Assembly: GCA_022825705.1 (NCBI GenBank)
Contig: JAJDWH010000036.1
Location: forward strand, 1 to 64,000
DNA from: Alphaproteobacteria bacterium
GTDB lineage: Bacteria > Pseudomonadota > Alphaproteobacteria > TMED109
DNA length: 64,000 bases
Direction: 5' to 3'
Shown here: one piece after another, positions 17,803 through 27,143 of the stretch
Position numbering within the stretch: the first letter of the stretch is position 1
How the letters are laid out: every line of letters begins with the position of its first letter
Notes under the pieces: model-generated
The model's database searches: none
What the model was told of the DNA's origin: nothing
What the model saw: the letters and a program-made list of their open reading frames with translations, nothing else
Program-made: the position numbers and the translations under genes

Positions 17803-18582
17803 ATGCGAGTGTTCGTCATTAATCTGGCCCGTGCCGGGGCGCGCCGGAGTCGAATGCTTCAGCAATTCACCGAGCTTGGGCTGGAGGTGGAGTTTCATGA
17901 GGCCGTCGACGGCAGGCACCTGACCAGGGAACAGTACGCCCAGGTAGACCGGAACTCCCGGAGGCGCATGGGCCTGAAGCCACAAGCGGACGGCTCCATC
18001 GCCAATTGGTTGAGCCAGCGACGCGTGATGCAGGAAGTCGCAGAGGATGGGCCGGAAGTGTTCACGATCCTCGAGGATGATGCGGTGCTTTCACCAGACC
18101 TCCCATCCGTACTTGCAGCGCTGGAGCAGCGGCCTTTCGCCTTCGACATCGTCAAGCTGAATCGACGCAGCCCGGAAAAGGCGTTTGTGTCGTCCATGCG
18201 CCTTTCGACCGGCCACAGCGTGGGGCGCGTGCGTTATCACGATTTCGGATGCGAAGGCTATGTCATCACGCGAGAGGCAGCGCGACGTTTCCTGGCCGCT
18301 ACCCCCAAGATGACCTGGGAAATCGACCAGGCCATCAACTACTACTGGGAAAACGGACTGAACATCCTCTATCTGGATCCGCCGGTTGTCTTTCACGGCG
18401 ACCATGACGCTTCCCAGATCGAAGAAGGCCGTGCGCTGGCGCGCCAGCGACATCTACGCACGACGAACCCGGCGTACGTGCTCTGGCGCCGGGTGATCCG
18501 AAGCATTGCGCGTGAGTTTTCCAGACGCCGTGAGTTTCAACGACGGCTCCAGGAGGATCGGACGGGCATCGGACGCATGTGA
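17803..18582 (+). CDS. Glycosyltransferase family 25 (second paralogue)
   Basis: A 259-residue GT25 protein with the same layout as its upstream neighbour: MRVFVINLARAGARRSRMLQ at the N-terminus, the acidic motif TILEDDAVLSPDLPS, GCEGYVITREAARRFLA, and EIDQAINYYWENGLNILYLD followed by the HGDHD motif. The usual histidine-rich acceptor segment is reduced (SIANWLSQRRVM instead of ACHLSHRRAI). Divergence from its paralogue suggests an old duplication or separate acquisition, with each probably adding a different residue to one glycan. Confidence 0.83.
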   Translation: MRVFVINLARAGARRSRMLQQFTELGLEVEFHEAVDGRHLTREQYAQVDRNSRRRMGLKPQADGSIANWLSQRRVMQEVAEDGPEVFTILEDDAVLSPDLPSVLAALEQRPFAFDIVKLNRRSPEKAFVSSMRLSTGHSVGRVRYHDFGCEGYVITREAARRFLAATPKMTWEIDQAINYYWENGLNILYLDPPVVFHGDHDASQIEEGRALARQRHLRTTNPAYVLWRRVIRSIAREFSRRREFQRRLQEDRTGIGRM

Positions 18583-18763
18583 ACTCAAGCCACGACCTCG
18601 AGGCTTGCAGTTTTTCTGGAGGCCCATCCAGCCGGCGCACGAGGCACCAGCCGGCCGCATCTGCAGGCGCCGCATGACGTTTCAGGATGGGAGGCAACCC
18701 AAGCGTGCCATCGCTAGACTCCGCGACGCATTCATCCGTTGCATCTGAACGAGGACCGAGGCC

Positions 18764-19102
18764 ATGAGCACCAAGGCAGTTACCGATGATTCATTCGCGA
18801 CCGACGTATTGGAGTCGGAGATTCCGGTCCTCGTCGACTTCTGGGCGGAATGGTGCGGGCCGTGCAAGCAGATTGCCCCGATTCTCGACGAGGCCAGCAA
18901 GGAGTACGAAGGCAAACTGCAGATCGCGAAGGTCGACATCGATGCCAACCCTGCCACGCCGACCGAGTACGGAGTGCGCGGCATTCCCACCGTGATGCTG
19001 TTCAAGGGCGGCACGCTGGTGGACAGCCTCGTGGGTTCGGTCTCCAAGCAGGCCCTCTACAACTGGATTGACGACTCGCTGGGGGCCGGCAGCGGCGCCT
19101 GA
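18764..19102 (+). CDS. trxA: Thioredoxin
   Basis: Cytoplasmic disulfide reductase of 112 residues with the canonical active site WAEWCGPCK and the cis-proline loop RGIPTVMLFKGG. In alphaproteobacteria trxA usually sits directly beside addA and folC. Here it keeps folC (convergent, about 70 bp) but is separated from addA by the glycan island, which suggests it now has its own promoter in the 180 bp upstream. Confidence 0.95.
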   Translation: MSTKAVTDDSFATDVLESEIPVLVDFWAEWCGPCKQIAPILDEASKEYEGKLQIAKVDIDANPATPTEYGVRGIPTVMLFKGGTLVDSLVGSVSKQALYNWIDDSLGAGSGA

Positions 19103-19171
19103 TCGGTTAGTACGGCCGGGCCCCCCGTTGCTGTCGGCACGGACACGCGGGGCTCCGGCGCACCCTTCTCT

Positions 19172-20470
19172 TCAACCACCAATCGCGATTTCGTCCACTC
19201 CCGAACAGCCGAACGCCTGCCCGGCCAGCAGGAACGATCCGGCGATCAAGATCCTGTGATGCTGCCCCGTCTCGCCGGCCCGCCTCACGGCGGCTTCCAG
19301 TGAATCGTGCGGCGAGGCGCACAGACCGACGCTCTTCGCGATATCGGCCAGTTCAGCGGGCGACCACCCGGCAGCGCTCGACCCGAGCGATACGGTCCCC
19401 ACTCCCTGGGCAACGCCGCGAAACGGCCGGAAGAATGAAGCGGGATCCTTGGTCGTCAGGAGCCCGACGATCAACCGCAACGGCGGGCCTTCCCGCCCCC
19501 AGTCCGCAAGCACCCTGGCCGCGTCAGCGTTATGCCCCGTGTCCAGCCAGAGCTCGGACGGGGCAGCGATTTGGGCAAGCCTTCCTTCTTTCAGTCGCTC
19601 AAGCCGGCCCGGCCACCGCACGCGTTCGAATCCCCTGGCGGCGGTTTCTTCCAGTACGCCGAGTTCCGGAACCAGCGCGATGCTCGCGGCGACGATGGCC
19701 GCATTTTCGGCCTGGTGTGCGCCTGGCAACGCCGTGGGCAGGTCCATCCGGCGGCCGGCCGCATCAACGTACCGGGCCGGTGTTCCATCCGCCTGCAGAC
19801 GCCATTCCACCCCGTGGCGATGCAACGGCACACCCAGTGCGTGCGCGCGCTCGGTGATGACCCGCATCGCCGGCGGCTCTTGGCGCCCGACCACCGCCGG
19901 CACCCCCTTCTTCAGGATCCCGGCTTTCTCGGCAGCGATCTCGGGCAACGTTGCGCCGAGGCGGTCGCAATGATCCAGCCCGACCGGCGTGATCACCGTG
20001 AGCGCCGGCCGCTCCACCACGTTGGTGGCGTCGAGGCGTCCCCCGAGCCCGGTCTCCAGAAGTGTGATCTCCGCCGGGCGCGCACGAAACGCCAGAAACG
20101 CCGCCGCGGTCGTGATCTCGAAGAACGTGATCGGCGCGCCGGCATTGGCTTCCTCGGCCTCGTCGAGCGCGGCCACAAGGGAGCCGTCATCGATGGGTTG
20201 CCCGTCGATCAGGATCCGTTCGTTGAATCGCAGCAGGTGCGGGGACACGTAGGCATTGACCGTGCGCCCGGCTGCCCGCTGCACGGCGTCCAGCATCGCG
20301 ACAACGGACCCCTTCCCGTTGGTGCCGGCCACATGCACCACATGACCCAGATCCCGCTCGGGATTGCCCAGCTGCCGAAGCAGGTGCTGGATTCGCTCCA
20401 GCGAAAGGTCGATGGATCGCGGATGAAGCTCGGCAAGGCGGGTCAGCCGCGCGTCAAGCGATAACGGCAA
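19172..20470 (-). CDS. folC: Bifunctional folylpolyglutamate synthase / dihydrofolate synthase
   Basis: Adds L-glutamate to dihydropteroate and to folates. The 432-residue Mur-ligase fold shows the P-loop HVAGTNGKGSVVAMLD, then the folate-loop region AYVSPHLLRFNERI, LLETGLGGRLDATN and the C-terminal DTGHNADAAR. The apparent start is a TTG at 20470 overlapping the accD end by 17 bp, consistent with translational coupling. It is the last gene of the minus-strand operon. Confidence 0.95.
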   Translation of the reverse strand: MPLSLDARLTRLAELHPRSIDLSLERIQHLLRQLGNPERDLGHVVHVAGTNGKGSVVAMLDAVQRAAGRTVNAYVSPHLLRFNERILIDGQPIDDGSLVAALDEAEEANAGAPITFFEITTAAAFLAFRARPAEITLLETGLGGRLDATNVVERPALTVITPVGLDHCDRLGATLPEIAAEKAGILKKGVPAVVGRQEPPAMRVITERAHALGVPLHRHGVEWRLQADGTPARYVDAAGRRMDLPTALPGAHQAENAAIVAASIALVPELGVLEETAARGFERVRWPGRLERLKEGRLAQIAAPSELWLDTGHNADAARVLADWGREGPPLRLIVGLLTTKDPASFFRPFRGVAQGVGTVSLGSSAAGWSPAELADIAKSVGLCASPHDSLEAAVRRAGETGQHHRILIAGSFLLAGQAFGCSGVDEIAIGG

Positions 20471-21356
20471 CGCTGGTGGAACCCGCTGTCGTGTCTTCGC
20501 GAGGCGGCAGGGGGCCGTTGGTCAGATGCGCGAGAATGCGTACCAGCGTGGCCTTCAGCTCTGAGCGCGGCACCACGGCGTCGATCATTCCGAGCTCGCA
20601 CACCTTTTCGGCACGCTGGAAGTTCTCGGGGAGGGTTTCGCCGACCGTGTTCTCGATGACCCGCGGCCCGGCAAACCCGATCAACGCACCAGGCTCCGCC
20701 AGCGCCACGTCGCCGAGCATGGCAAACGACGCCGTCACCCCACCGGTGGTGGGATGCGTGAGGATCACGACGTACGGACATCCCGCTTCGCGCGCATCCT
20801 CGATCGCCGCGACCGTACGCGGCAACTGCATCAACGAGAGAATCCCCTCCTGCATGCGGGCGCCGCCGGAAGCGGTGACCGCGATCAACGGCTGGCTGTG
20901 CTTCTTGGCGAATTCCGCCGCTCGTACCAGCCCCTCGCCGACGGCCATCCCCATGGAGCCGCCCATGAAGCCGAAGTCAAGCACCGCGACCACCGAAGGA
21001 CGCAAGCCAATCTCCCCGGTGGCCACCGCAATCGCGTCGGCCGCATCCGATTCCGCGCGGGCAACTTTCAGCCGCTCCGTATAGCGCTTGCGGTCCCGGA
21101 ACCGGAGCGGGTCTTCCTCGACCGCCGGCAGCTCCATCAATTCGTAGCTGCCCTCGTCGAACAGGAGCTCGAGGCGGGCGCTGACCGGCATCTGCAGGTG
21201 ATGGCCGCACGCCGAACACACCCGGAGCTGCGCCTCCAGTTCCTTGTGGAACATCATGCGGTCGCAGCCGGGGCACTTGGTCCACAGGTCCGGAACGGCC
21301 TGCCGGCCCACGACCGCCTGCAGCTTGGGCCGGATGAATTCGGACAACCAGCTCAT
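20454..21356 (-). CDS. accD: Acetyl-CoA carboxylase carboxyltransferase subunit beta
   Basis: Beta subunit of the carboxyltransferase half of acetyl-CoA carboxylase, which makes malonyl-CoA for fatty-acid synthesis. At 300 residues it is typical. The N-terminal zinc ribbon has CPGCDRM and CSACGHH. The crotonase-like core includes [34 protein letters not shown] and [17 protein letters not shown]. Its ATG overlaps the trpA stop (ATGA), so it is translationally coupled in the trp-accD-folC arrangement common to alphaproteobacteria. Confidence 0.96.
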   Translation of the reverse strand: MSWLSEFIRPKLQAVVGRQAVPDLWTKCPGCDRMMFHKELEAQLRVCSACGHHLQMPVSARLELLFDEGSYELMELPAVEEDPLRFRDRKRYTERLKVARAESDAADAIAVATGEIGLRPSVVAVLDFGFMGGSMGMAVGEGLVRAAEFAKKHSQPLIAVTASGGARMQEGILSLMQLPRTVAAIEDAREAGCPYVVILTHPTTGGVTASFAMLGDVALAEPGALIGFAGPRVIENTVGETLPENFQRAEKVCELGMIDAVVPRSELKATLVRILAHLTNGPLPPREDTTAGSTSVAVIA

Positions 21357-22180
21357 GCGCGACCTCCCCGGTCAGCCCCTCGCGCGGACAGCACGCCTGC
21401 CTTCAGTTCCTCCACGAGCTCGGACACCGCGGCCGCAGCGTTCTCGGGGGTTTGCTCAACCGCGCTGACAAGCGCCGAGCCGACCACCACGGCATCCGCG
21501 GTCTCGGCAATCCGCGAAGCCTGCTCGGGGCTTCTGATCCCGAACCCGACGGCGATGGGAAGGGTGGTATGCGCACGAATGCGGGCAAGTGCCCCGGCCA
21601 CCACGTCCGACTCCCCCACGCGAGTACCGGTGATCCCGGTGATCGAGACATAGTAGAGAAAACCCGACGCGTTCCGGAGGACGCTGGGCAGCCGGCGGTC
21701 GTCCGTGGTCGGGGTGGCCAGCCGGATGAAGTCGATCCCACAGGCACGCGCGGGAACGCAGAGTTCGGAATCCGCCTCGGGCGGCAGGTCCACGACAATC
21801 AGGCCGTCCACGCCGGCGCCGGTCGCGTCCTCGAGAAACCGGTCCACCCCGTAGGAGAAGATCGGGTTGTAGTACCCCATGAGCACGATCGGCGTGGCGT
21901 CGTCGCCGGACCGAAACTCGGCCACCATCGCGAGCGTCCCGGCCAATGTCTGACCCGCTTTGAGGGCCCGCAGCGAACTCTTCTGGATTGCCGGGCCATC
22001 CGCCATCGGATCGCTGAACGGCATGCCGAGCTCGATCACGTCGGCACCGGCCCTTGGCAGGTCGGCCAGGATGCGTCGGCTCTCGGCAGGGTTCGGGTCG
22101 CCAGCGGTCACGAACGTGACCAGGCCGGCCCGGCGTTCCTCGGCCAGCCGGCGGAACCGCGCATCGATGCGGTTGCTCAC
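21353..22180 (-). CDS. trpA: Tryptophan synthase alpha chain
   Basis: Cleaves indole-3-glycerol phosphate to indole, which is channelled to TrpB. The 275-residue TIM barrel has both catalytic acids in [19 protein letters not shown] (Glu and Asp), the strand [11 protein letters not shown], the loop VVDLPPEA and the phosphate-binding region GFGIRSPEQ. The GTG start overlaps the trpB stop by four bases. Confidence 0.96.
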   Translation of the reverse strand: MSNRIDARFRRLAEERRAGLVTFVTAGDPNPAESRRILADLPRAGADVIELGMPFSDPMADGPAIQKSSLRALKAGQTLAGTLAMVAEFRSGDDATPIVLMGYYNPIFSYGVDRFLEDATGAGVDGLIVVDLPPEADSELCVPARACGIDFIRLATPTTDDRRLPSVLRNASGFLYYVSITGITGTRVGESDVVAGALARIRAHTTLPIAVGFGIRSPEQASRIAETADAVVVGSALVSAVEQTPENAAAAVSELVEELKAGVLSARGADRGGRA

Positions 22181-23388
22181 AGCTCGACCCCCAGCGCCTC
22201 GGCAACCGAGAAGACGTCCTTGTCACCGCGCCCGCAGAGATTCATGACCAGCAGGTGATCGGCCGGCAGGTCCGGCGCGAGCTTCGCCACGTGCGCGAGC
22301 GCGTGGCTGGGCTCGAGCGCCGGCAGGATGCCCTCGAGCTCCGTGCAGAGCTGAAACGCCGCCAGTGCCTCGGTGTCGGTGACCGACACGTACTCGACCC
22401 GTCCGACGTCGTGCAGCCAGGCGTGTTCCGGCCCGATTCCCGGATAGTCGAGGCCCGCCGAGATCGAATGCGCGTCATTGATTTGGCCGTCGTCGTTCTG
22501 CAGCAGGTAGGTGCGATTACCGTGCAGCACGCCGGGCCGCCCCGCCGTGAGCGAGGCCGCATGGCGCCCCGTCTCGACGCCCTCGCCGCCAGCCTCGACG
22601 CCGATCAGGCGGACGTCGGGGTCGTCCAGGAACGGATGAAACAGCCCCATCGCGTTGGAGCCGCCGCCGATGCAGGCGACCAGCGTGTCCGGCAGCCGTC
22701 CCTCGGCCTCCACGATCTGCTCCCGCACCTCGTTGCCGATCACGGCCTGGAAGTCACGGACCAGCGCCGGGTACGGATGCGGTCCCGCCACCGTGCCGAT
22801 GATGTAGAAGGTGTCCTCGACGTTCGCGACCCAGTCGCGAAGCGCCTCGTTCATGGCGTCCTTCAGCGTGCGCGTACCCGAACTCACCGGGCGCACCTCG
22901 GCGCCGAGCAGGCGCATGCGAAAGACGTTCGGCTGCTGCCGTTCGATGTCCGTCTCGCCCATGTACACCGTGCACGGCATGCCGAACCGCGCGCACACGG
23001 TCGCGGTCGCGACGCCGTGCTGTCCGGCCCCGGTCTCGGCGATGATGCGGGTCTTCTTCATCCGCCGGGCCAACAGGATCTGCCCGATGCAGTTGTTGAT
23101 CTTGTGGGCCCCCGTGTGGTTGAGCTCGTCGCGCTTGAAATAGATCTTGGCGCCGCCGAACCGCTCGGTGATGCGCGGCGCGAAAGTCAGGGGGCTGGGG
23201 CGCCCGACGTAATGCTTGAGCAGATCGTTGAATTCGGACCAGAACGTTTCGTCCCGCGAGGCCGCCGCATAGTGTGCCTCCAGATCGAGGATCAGCGGCA
23301 TCAGGGTCTCGGCGACGAATCTGCCGCCGTACGTCCCGAAATGCCCGTCCTCGTCGGGTCCGCTCCGGAAGGTGTTGGACTGGTCCAT
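22177..23388 (-). CDS. trpB: Tryptophan synthase beta chain
   Basis: PLP enzyme of 403 residues that condenses indole with serine. The cofactor lysine lies in [13 protein letters not shown], the glutamate in [13 protein letters not shown], and the phosphate-binding glycine loop is GGGSNAMG. It starts [22 protein letters not shown], typical for the family. It lies 37 bp downstream of trpF and overlaps trpA, forming trpF-trpB-trpA. Confidence 0.96.
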   Translation of the reverse strand: MDQSNTFRSGPDEDGHFGTYGGRFVAETLMPLILDLEAHYAAASRDETFWSEFNDLLKHYVGRPSPLTFAPRITERFGGAKIYFKRDELNHTGAHKINNCIGQILLARRMKKTRIIAETGAGQHGVATATVCARFGMPCTVYMGETDIERQQPNVFRMRLLGAEVRPVSSGTRTLKDAMNEALRDWVANVEDTFYIIGTVAGPHPYPALVRDFQAVIGNEVREQIVEAEGRLPDTLVACIGGGSNAMGLFHPFLDDPDVRLIGVEAGGEGVETGRHAASLTAGRPGVLHGNRTYLLQNDDGQINDAHSISAGLDYPGIGPEHAWLHDVGRVEYVSVTDTEALAAFQLCTELEGILPALEPSHALAHVAKLAPDLPADHLLVMNLCGRGDKDVFSVAEALGVEL

Positions 23389-23425
23389 AGTGCGTATCCG
23401 CCGACAGTGGGTCGTCGCGCCGACC

Positions 23426-24091
23426 TTACTGCAAAACAGGCGCCGGGCGTTGCACGGGTGCCCGCGCGGCGGCCAGGAATTCCACGATCAGCGCCTCGTC
23501 CTTCTCACCGGGCGCGCGCTCGATCCCTGACGAGACATCGACGGCCGCCGCGCCCGACCTCGCAACGGCCTCCCCGACGTTGGCCGGCGTCAGCCCGCCC
23601 GAGAGAATCCACGGGAGCTGGAGGTCGAGGCCGCTGAGGACCTGCCAGTCGAACGCCCGCGCATTGCCCCCTGGACGCGTGGCCCCTTCGGGCGGTCGGG
23701 CGTCGAAGAGAATCATGTCGGCGGCCCCGCTGAATGACGCGGCGCGGCGTGCATCGTCCTGCGTGGAGATCCCCAGGGCCTTGATCACGGGAACGCCCGC
23801 GACCCGTTTCACGGCCGCGATCCGCTCCGGCGTCTCGCGGCCGTGCAGTTGCAGGGCGCCAAGGCCGCTGGCGGCGGCCGCCTGCACCGCCTCGTCATCA
23901 GGGTCCACCATCACCCCGACCGCCTCGACCGCCGGCGGCAGAACGTCTGCGATCGCGCGTGCCCGGTCGAGTTCTACGTACCGGGGCGAGGGAGGGAAAA
24001 ACACCACCCCGATCCACCGAGCCCCGTGCGCCGCCGCCAGGACGGCATGTCCCGGCTCGCGGAGACCGCAGATCTTCACCTGCACGCTCAT
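23426..24091 (-). CDS. trpF: Phosphoribosylanthranilate isomerase
   Basis: Isomerises phosphoribosylanthranilate in tryptophan synthesis. The 221-residue barrel starts [10 protein letters not shown] with the catalytic cysteine, has LQLHGRET and ILFDARPP, and ends with WILSGGLTP and the catalytic aspartate in VDVSSGIE. The frame is open much further upstream, but that part is antisense to pyrF. The ATG at 24091 overlaps the pyrF stop by four bases and fits the family N-terminus. Confidence 0.95.
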   Translation of the reverse strand: MSVQVKICGLREPGHAVLAAAHGARWIGVVFFPPSPRYVELDRARAIADVLPPAVEAVGVMVDPDDEAVQAAAASGLGALQLHGRETPERIAAVKRVAGVPVIKALGISTQDDARRAASFSGAADMILFDARPPEGATRPGGNARAFDWQVLSGLDLQLPWILSGGLTPANVGEAVARSGAAAVDVSSGIERAPGEKDEALIVEFLAAARAPVQRPAPVLQ

Positions 24092-24798
24092 CGCCGGGCG
24101 GCCCGCAGCTCGGACACGAGGGCAGCAAGGGCTTCGGCCGGATGCTCGGCGCCCGTGATCGGCCTGCCGATGACCAACAGGTCGGCGCCGGCCTCCGCTG
24201 CCGCCGACGGCGTGGCCACGCGTTTCTGATCCTGTACCGCGGCCGAGGCCGGGCGGATACCCGGGGTCACGATCAGGAAGTCGGGTCCGGTCTCGCTGCG
24301 CACCCGCGCCGCCTCGGTCGGCGCACAGACGATGCCTGCGAGGCCGGCGTTGCGGGCAAGCATGGCCAGCCGGACCACCTGGTCGGAAGTGGAACCGTGG
24401 ACCCCGATCGCCGCGGTGTCGTCTGAATCGAGACTGGTGAGGGTGGTCACGCCGAGCAGCGCCGGCGGTTCTTCGTAGGTCAGGGCTGCCGCCTGCGCGG
24501 AAGCCAGCATGGCGCTGCCACCCGCAGTGTGCACGGTCAGCATGGCGGGGGCGAGCGGCCGAAGCGCCCGTATTGCGCCCACCACCGTGTTCGGAATGTC
24601 GTGCAGCTTCAGATCCAGGAACAACGAGGCTCCGGCCTCCCCGACACGCTGTACGCCCGATGGTCCCTGCGCCGCAAAGAACTCGAGCCCGAGTTTCACC
24701 GCCGCCGCCGACCGGCACTCGCACGCGAGCGCCTCAGCGCGTTCGACGTCGGGCGTATCGATGGCGACGATGATTCCCGCGCCAGACCGCGGCGTCAC
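24088..24798 (-). CDS. pyrF: Orotidine-5'-phosphate decarboxylase
   Basis: Final step of UMP synthesis, OMP to UMP. The 236-residue protein starts with IIVAIDTPD and KLGLEFF, has the catalytic tetrad region LFLDLKLHDIPNTV, then LTVHTAGG and the phosphate-gripper end VTPGIRP followed later by LLVIGRPITGA. It starts at a GTG overlapping the lapA stop. Confidence 0.95.
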   Translation of the reverse strand: MTPRSGAGIIVAIDTPDVERAEALACECRSAAAVKLGLEFFAAQGPSGVQRVGEAGASLFLDLKLHDIPNTVVGAIRALRPLAPAMLTVHTAGGSAMLASAQAAALTYEEPPALLGVTTLTSLDSDDTAAIGVHGSTSDQVVRLAMLARNAGLAGIVCAPTEAARVRSETGPDFLIVTPGIRPASAAVQDQKRVATPSAAAEAGADLLVIGRPITGAEHPAEALAALVSELRAARR

Positions 24799-25034
24799 GA
24801 CGACACGCGCCCCGGACGTCCGCGTGACCCCAGCCGCTCAACCAGCCGTGCGAAGCCACCGAGGACGATCCCCAGGGCGAGTACCGCCACCAGAAGCAGG
24901 TAGAGAGGCACCTCGACGACTCCTTCGAAGGGCCAGAAGGCCAGCGCCACGCCCTGCCGGTTCGACAGCGCAAACGGGATGAACAGCAGCGTGAGAAGCA
25001 GGACGGCGATGCGCCGCGCAAGGCGCAGCATCAT
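24795..25034 (-). CDS. LapA family inner-membrane protein (DUF1049)
   Basis: A 79-residue protein with two hydrophobic helices: LARRIAVLLLTLLFIPFAL, then PLYLLLVAVLALGIVLGG. Between them is the LapA-domain loop SNRQGVALAFWPF. Family members take part in lipopolysaccharide assembly and regulation at the inner membrane. The ihfB-lapA-pyrF arrangement is shared with other alphaproteobacteria. The gene overlaps pyrF by three bases and lies 24 bp after ihfB. Confidence 0.82.
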   Translation of the reverse strand: MMLRLARRIAVLLLTLLFIPFALSNRQGVALAFWPFEGVVEVPLYLLLVAVLALGIVLGGFARLVERLGSRGRPGRVSS

Positions 25035-25058
25035 GTGATCCCGGGTCGATCCCCGCGA

Positions 25059-25343
25059 TTACTCCTCGGTATCGACCCTTTTCCTGAGTTCCTTGCCGGC
25101 GCGGAAGTACGGCACGCTCTTTTCCGGTACCTGCACTGCGGCGCCGGTCTTCGGATTGCGTCCGGTATGGGCGGGGCGAAGACGCACCGAGAAGCTGCCA
25201 AACCCGCGAAACTCGGCACGATCCCCCCTGGCAAGAGTTTCCTCGATCTCGTTGAAGACGATTCGGACGACCCGGTCGGCTTCCACACCATGCAGGTCTG
25301 GATATGCCTTCTGGATCCGCTTTACCAAGTCAGACCGGTTCAC
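25059..25343 (-). CDS. ihfB: Integration host factor subunit beta
   Basis: DNA-bending nucleoid protein of 94 residues. It starts MNRSDLVKRIQKAYPDL and has the GDRAEFRGFGSFSVRLRPA turn and the beta-arm RNPKTGAAVQVPEKSVPYFR, with the intercalating proline in NPKTG. It follows rpsA by about 90 bp, the usual rpsA-ihfB pairing of proteobacteria. Confidence 0.95.
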   Translation of the reverse strand: MNRSDLVKRIQKAYPDLHGVEADRVVRIVFNEIEETLARGDRAEFRGFGSFSVRLRPAHTGRNPKTGAAVQVPEKSVPYFRAGKELRKRVDTEE

Positions 25344-25436
25344 GGGGACGTACCTCCCATGGACGAATCTCCACGCTGATTCCTGCCAAATCGCGGCGAG
25401 CCGGTCAAACCGTGGACCAGCTCCGCCACCGGGGCG

Positions 25437-27143
25437 TCACTCCTCCTTCGGCTTCAGCGCCTCGCTCAGGATGTCGCCGAGCGACGCTCCGGATTCGCTG
25501 GACCCGTATTCGCGGAGGACGCGCTGCTCCTCCTCGATCTCGAGGGATTTGATCGACAGGACCAGGCGCGCCGCCTTGGTGTCAATCGACACCACCTTGG
25601 CGTCCACCCGCTCGCCAACCGCAAACCGGTGCGGATTCTGATCGGTGCGGAGCTTCGACAGGTCGCTGCGACGAATGAAGCCGTTGACCTCGTCGACCGT
25701 CACCCGCAGGCCGCTGTCGGTAACCTCCGTGACCACGCAGGTCACGACCTGGCCGCGCGAATATGGAGCCAGCGCGCCGGCCACCTTCTCTTCCTCGAGC
25801 TGGCGCGTGCTGAGGTTGATGCGCTCCTTCTCGACGTCGATTTCGAGCACCTTCGCCCGGACCCGGTCGCCTTTCCGGAATTCCTTGATGGCCTCTTCAC
25901 CGGGACGCGAGGCATCGAGGTCGCTCAGGTGAATGAGGCCGTCGATGTCGCCCGGCATGCCCAGGAACACACCGAACTCGGTGATGTTGCGGACTTCACC
26001 CTCGATGACGCTGCCGACCGGATGCTCGTCGGCAAACTTCTCCCAAGGGTTCCCGGCGCACTGGCGCATCCCCAGGCTGACGCGACGGCGGTTGGGGTCC
26101 ACTCCGAGGATCATCACTTCGACTTCCTCGCTCGTGGACACCAGCTTCGACGGCGGCACGTTCTTGCGGGTCCAGCTCATTTCGGAGACATGGACCAGGC
26201 CCTCGATACCGGGCTCCAGTTCCACGAAAGCGCCGTACTCGGTGATGTTCGTGACGCGGCCTCGGAACTTGGTGCTCTTCGGATACTTCTCGACGACCCC
26301 TTCCCACGGGTCCGCCTCGAGCTGCTTGATTCCGAGGCTGATCCGCTGCGTGGCCGGGTTGAACCGCACCACCTGCACGCGCAGCTTCTGCCCGACCGAC
26401 ACGACTTCGCTCGGGTGGTGCACGCGCCGCCAGCTCATGTCCGCCACATGCAGCAGACCGTCCACCTCGCCCAGGTCCACGAAGGCGCCGTACTCGGTGA
26501 TGTTCTTGACCACCCCGTCGAGAATCTGCCCTTCCTTGAGCGTGGCCACCAGTTCGGCGCGGGCCTCGGCGCGGGTTTCCTCCAGGACTGCGCGCCGCGA
26601 GATCACGATGTTCCCGCGTCGGCGGTCCATCTTCAGGATGTAGAACGGCTGCTTGGTGCCGAACAAATGCTGGGCGTCGCGGACAGGTCGGAGGTCCACC
26701 TGGCTGCGGGGGAGAAATGCGCTGGCCCCCTGAAGGTCGACCGTGTAGCCGCCCTTGACTCGCCCCCAGATGATCCCCGTGACCTGCGTCTTGGCTTCGA
26801 ATGCTTCCTCGAGTTCAGCCCAGGCCTGCTCCCGCCTCGCACGGTCGCGCGACAGCACCGCTTCGCCGTTCCGATTTTCGATCCGGTCGAGAAATACCTC
26901 GACCTCGTCCCCGACGGCAGGTTCGCTGCCGTGTCCATGCGCGATGAATTCCTTGAACGGGACGCGGCCTTCGGCCTTGAGGCCAACATCAATCACGGCG
27001 GCGTCGTTCTCCAAGGCGATGACCTTGCCAACGACAACGGTGCCTTCACGTTTCTCGGTGGCGGCGATCGACGCCGCGAACAGCTCGTCGAAGTTCTCCT
27101 CGAATGCGGGGTGCGTCTCGGCGGACGGCACTGTGTTGCTCAT
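25437..27143 (-). CDS. rpsA: 30S ribosomal protein S1
   Basis: RNA-binding ribosomal protein of 568 residues that recruits structured mRNAs. Six S1/OB repeats are visible, for example GTVVVGKVIALENDAAVIDV (first), GVVKNITEYGAFVDLGEVDG (third), GRVTNITEYGAFVELEPGIE (fourth), GEVRNITEFGVFLGMPGDID (fifth) and CVVTEVTDSGLRVTVDEVNG (sixth). The start ATG overlaps the cmk stop, so it is probably cotranscribed with aroA-cmk, although rpsA usually also has its own promoter. Confidence 0.97.
   Translation of the reverse strand: MSNTVPSAETHPAFEENFDELFAASIAATEKREGTVVVGKVIALENDAAVIDVGLKAEGRVPFKEFIAHGHGSEPAVGDEVEVFLDRIENRNGEAVLSRDRARREQAWAELEEAFEAKTQVTGIIWGRVKGGYTVDLQGASAFLPRSQVDLRPVRDAQHLFGTKQPFYILKMDRRRGNIVISRRAVLEETRAEARAELVATLKEGQILDGVVKNITEYGAFVDLGEVDGLLHVADMSWRRVHHPSEVVSVGQKLRVQVVRFNPATQRISLGIKQLEADPWEGVVEKYPKSTKFRGRVTNITEYGAFVELEPGIEGLVHVSEMSWTRKNVPPSKLVSTSEEVEVMILGVDPNRRRVSLGMRQCAGNPWEKFADEHPVGSVIEGEVRNITEFGVFLGMPGDIDGLIHLSDLDASRPGEEAIKEFRKGDRVRAKVLEIDVEKERINLSTRQLEEEKVAGALAPYSRGQVVTCVVTEVTDSGLRVTVDEVNGFIRRSDLSKLRTDQNPHRFAVGERVDAKVVSIDTKAARLVLSIKSLEIEEEQRVLREYGSSESGASLGDILSEALKPKEE

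Noticed and set aside
24092-24724. N-terminal extension of trpF
   Set aside because: Overlaps pyrF in another frame; TrpF begins normally at [10 protein letters not shown].
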